Below, one piece after another: positions 4,338 to 5,488 of a stretch of DNA of 5,488 bases (position 1 is its first letter; each line of letters begins with the position of its first letter). The DNA lies in assembly GCA_002785215.1 (NCBI GenBank), contig PFMK01000017.1, positions 1 to 5,488 of the forward strand. Reading direction: 5' to 3'. This DNA comes from Candidatus Gottesmanbacteria bacterium CG_4_10_14_0_8_um_filter_37_24 (lineage in GTDB: Bacteria; Patescibacteriota; Microgenomatia; 2-02-FULL-39-11). The translations under genes and the position numbers were made by a program. The notes below the pieces were generated by a model. It made no database searches and was not told where the DNA came from. It saw nothing but the letters and a program-made list of their open reading frames with translations.

Positions 4338-4994
4338 ATGTTCAAAGCCGTAATTTTCGATATGGATGGGGTCCTTATTGATTCCGAACCTTTCTGGAGG
4401 AAGGCAGCTGCTGATGTTTACAAGACTATCGGGGTACCAGTGACGGAAAAAATGTGCGTCCAAACCATGGGCGTCAGAATTGATTACGCTGTAGATTATT
4501 GGTTTCAGAAATTTCCCTGGAAAAGTCCTCCCAAAAAACAGGTGGAAAAGATGATAAATAAAAAAGTGGAGGAACTTATCATTAGATACGGCAAACCCAA
4601 ACCGGGAGTTATCAAATCCCTGAAATTCTTAAGCGGAAAGGGGCTAAAAAATGCTCTCGCCTCCTCTGCCAACATGCATCTTATAAGAACAGTTGTCAGA
4701 ACGCTTAAAATCGAATACTTTTTCCAACTCTTGCACTCCGCCGAATATGAAATGCATCCCAAACCCGCTCCCGATGTGTATCTGACTACTGCAAAAATGC
4801 TGGACGTAATCCCCTCTAAATGCCTGGTAATTGAAGATTCTCCAGTGGGTGTAACTGCTGCCAAAAATGCAGGCATGACTTGTATAGCTATTCCTTCCAG
4901 GGAAATATATAAGAATCCGGTATTTGACAGTGCCGACTATAAGCTGGATTCCCTAACCCAATTTATCGATTTTTTCACCTCTTTAAAGAAATGA
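4338..4994 (+). CDS. HAD-family phosphatase, HxpB/YniC-like (sugar/hexitol phosphatase)
   Basis: This 218-residue protein is a HAD-superfamily hydrolase of the beta-phosphoglucomutase-like branch with an alpha-helical cap. Motif I is FDMDGVLIDSEP, with nucleophile Asp8 and acid/base Asp10. Motif II is Ser109 in ALASSAN, motif III is Lys142 in HPKPAPDVYL, and motif IV is Glu166-Asp167 in VIEDSPVGVTAA. The cap (about 17-85) contains MGVRIDYAVDYWFQKFPW, which closely resembles the GLRIDMVVDLWYARQPW segment I recall from E. coli YniC/HxpB. That enzyme dephosphorylates 2-deoxyglucose-6-phosphate and hexitol phosphates. All catalytic residues are intact, so a cytoplasmic Mg-dependent phosphatase acting on a small phosphosugar is likely; the exact substrate is inferred only from similarity. 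It appears to have its own promoter and to be independent of the ruv genes. Confidence 0.9.
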   Translation: MFKAVIFDMDGVLIDSEPFWRKAAADVYKTIGVPVTEKMCVQTMGVRIDYAVDYWFQKFPWKSPPKKQVEKMINKKVEELIIRYGKPKPGVIKSLKFLSGKGLKNALASSANMHLIRTVVRTLKIEYFFQLLHSAEYEMHPKPAPDVYLTTAKMLDVIPSKCLVIEDSPVGVTAAKNAGMTCIAIPSREIYKNPVFDSADYKLDSLTQFIDFFTSLKK

Positions 4995-5044
4995 TTTTTC
5001 GATGAAGATAAAACCATAGCCGGAAACAACAGGAAGCTCCAATT

Positions 5045-5053
5045 TGGTATAAT
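5045..5053 (+). promoter_or_regulatory. Extended -10 promoter giving a leaderless MscS-family mRNA
   Basis: TGGTATAAT (5045-5053) is a perfect extended -10 element. Six bases (ATTAGA) separate it from the ATG at 5060, the same spacing as at the HAD gene, so the transcript would begin at or next to the start codon. No clear -35 and no Shine-Dalgarno sequence are visible. Confidence 0.6.
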
Positions 5054-5059
5054 ATTAGA

Positions 5060-5488
5060 ATGATCCTTAATTATCTCGAAAAAACATTTTTATCTTTTGA
5101 TAAATCCATAAGGATAATCGAGATTCTCGCTGGAGCGATAATTTTCAATATAATCATGAAACGCTTTATCAAATTGCCCCAAAAACTGGATACAAAAAGA
5201 GCGAAAACCCTTTTTTCCCTTATTCAGAGTACTATCTCCATCGCTATTTTCATATTGGGTATTACCTTCATCCTTTCTGTCTTGGAAATTGATGTCACCC
5301 CGATACTGGCTTCAGCAGGAATCATCGGTATAGCTGTCGGTTTCGGCTCACAAGCACTGGTAAAAGACCTGATTGCCGGTCTTTTCCTTATCGCTGAGGA
5401 TTCTATATCCATCGGCGATCTGGTGGAAATTGGAGGAAATAGAGGCGTTGTTCTAAAAATCGGGATAAGAACAATCATCCTGAAAGAT
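5060..5488 (+). CDS. MscS-family small-conductance mechanosensitive ion channel, N-terminal part
   Basis: The frame is open from the ATG at 5060 to the end of the window (143 codons, no stop), so this is a 5' partial gene. MscS channels open under membrane tension and release solutes during osmotic downshock. Hydrophobic helices lie at about 18-34 and 55-76. The pore helix region follows as DVTPILASAGIIGIAVGFGSQALVKDLIAGLFLI (about 79-111), with the family's small-residue Gly/Ala packing and the GFGSQ-x-L-x-x-D-x-I-x-G signature. The beta domain starts with SIGDLVEIGGNRGVVLKIGIRTIILKD (117-143), matching GD-x-V-E-x-x-G-x-x-G-x-V-x-x-I-x-x-R-T. The short N-terminus, with one helix before the core pair, indicates a compact three-helix MscS type rather than an extended MscK or YbdG type. 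It starts 65 bases after the HAD gene with its own extended -10 promoter. Confidence 0.93.
   Translation, partial: MILNYLEKTFLSFDKSIRIIEILAGAIIFNIIMKRFIKLPQKLDTKRAKTLFSLIQSTISIAIFILGITFILSVLEIDVTPILASAGIIGIAVGFGSQALVKDLIAGLFLIAEDSISIGDLVEIGGNRGVVLKIGIRTIILKD

Overview
The window looks like chromosomal DNA from a small-genome, moderately AT-rich bacterium, most plausibly a member of the Candidate Phyla Radiation (Patescibacteria, Microgenomates-like). This is inference from four things: the style of the O-antigen-ligase-like protein (motif RPLLGWGWANVDYAF), a compact single-strand layout, the absence of any Shine-Dalgarno sequence before all six readable starts, and starts placed where a transcript would begin. 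The code is standard. All recognisable genes are on the + strand.

Layout. Positions 1-480 hold the C-terminal part of an O-antigen ligase/polymerase-like membrane protein. Its reading frame is interrupted at 85-87, next to a GC-rich hairpin. Positions 552-1484 encode a two-helix membrane protein with a DUF4349 domain. The Holliday-junction set follows: ruvC (1565-2053), ruvA (2128-2703) and ruvB (2841-3881). A 456-base stretch without genes (3882-4337) comes next. A HAD phosphatase resembling E. coli HxpB/YniC (4338-4994) and the first 143 codons of an MscS-family channel (from 5060, running off the window) complete it.

How the genes work together. RuvA binds the four-way junction, RuvB is the AAA+ motor that drives branch migration, and RuvC cuts. 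All three carry their key residues, so the set looks functional. The other genes have no obvious link to it and appear to be ordinary neighbours.

The unusual material is between genes. The ruvC-ruvA and ruvA-ruvB spacers are both built almost entirely of 7-bp repeats arranged as opposing (inverted) arrays. The two spacers use different heptamers, and each array runs up to the next start codon. The gap after ruvB contains what looks like an undescribed miniature transposable element: about 216 bp, with imperfect ~27-bp terminal inverted repeats, exactly bracketed by a 9-bp direct repeat. Two further hairpins lie between that element and the phosphatase gene. Extended -10 promoters sit exactly six bases before two start codons, which suggests leaderless mRNAs.
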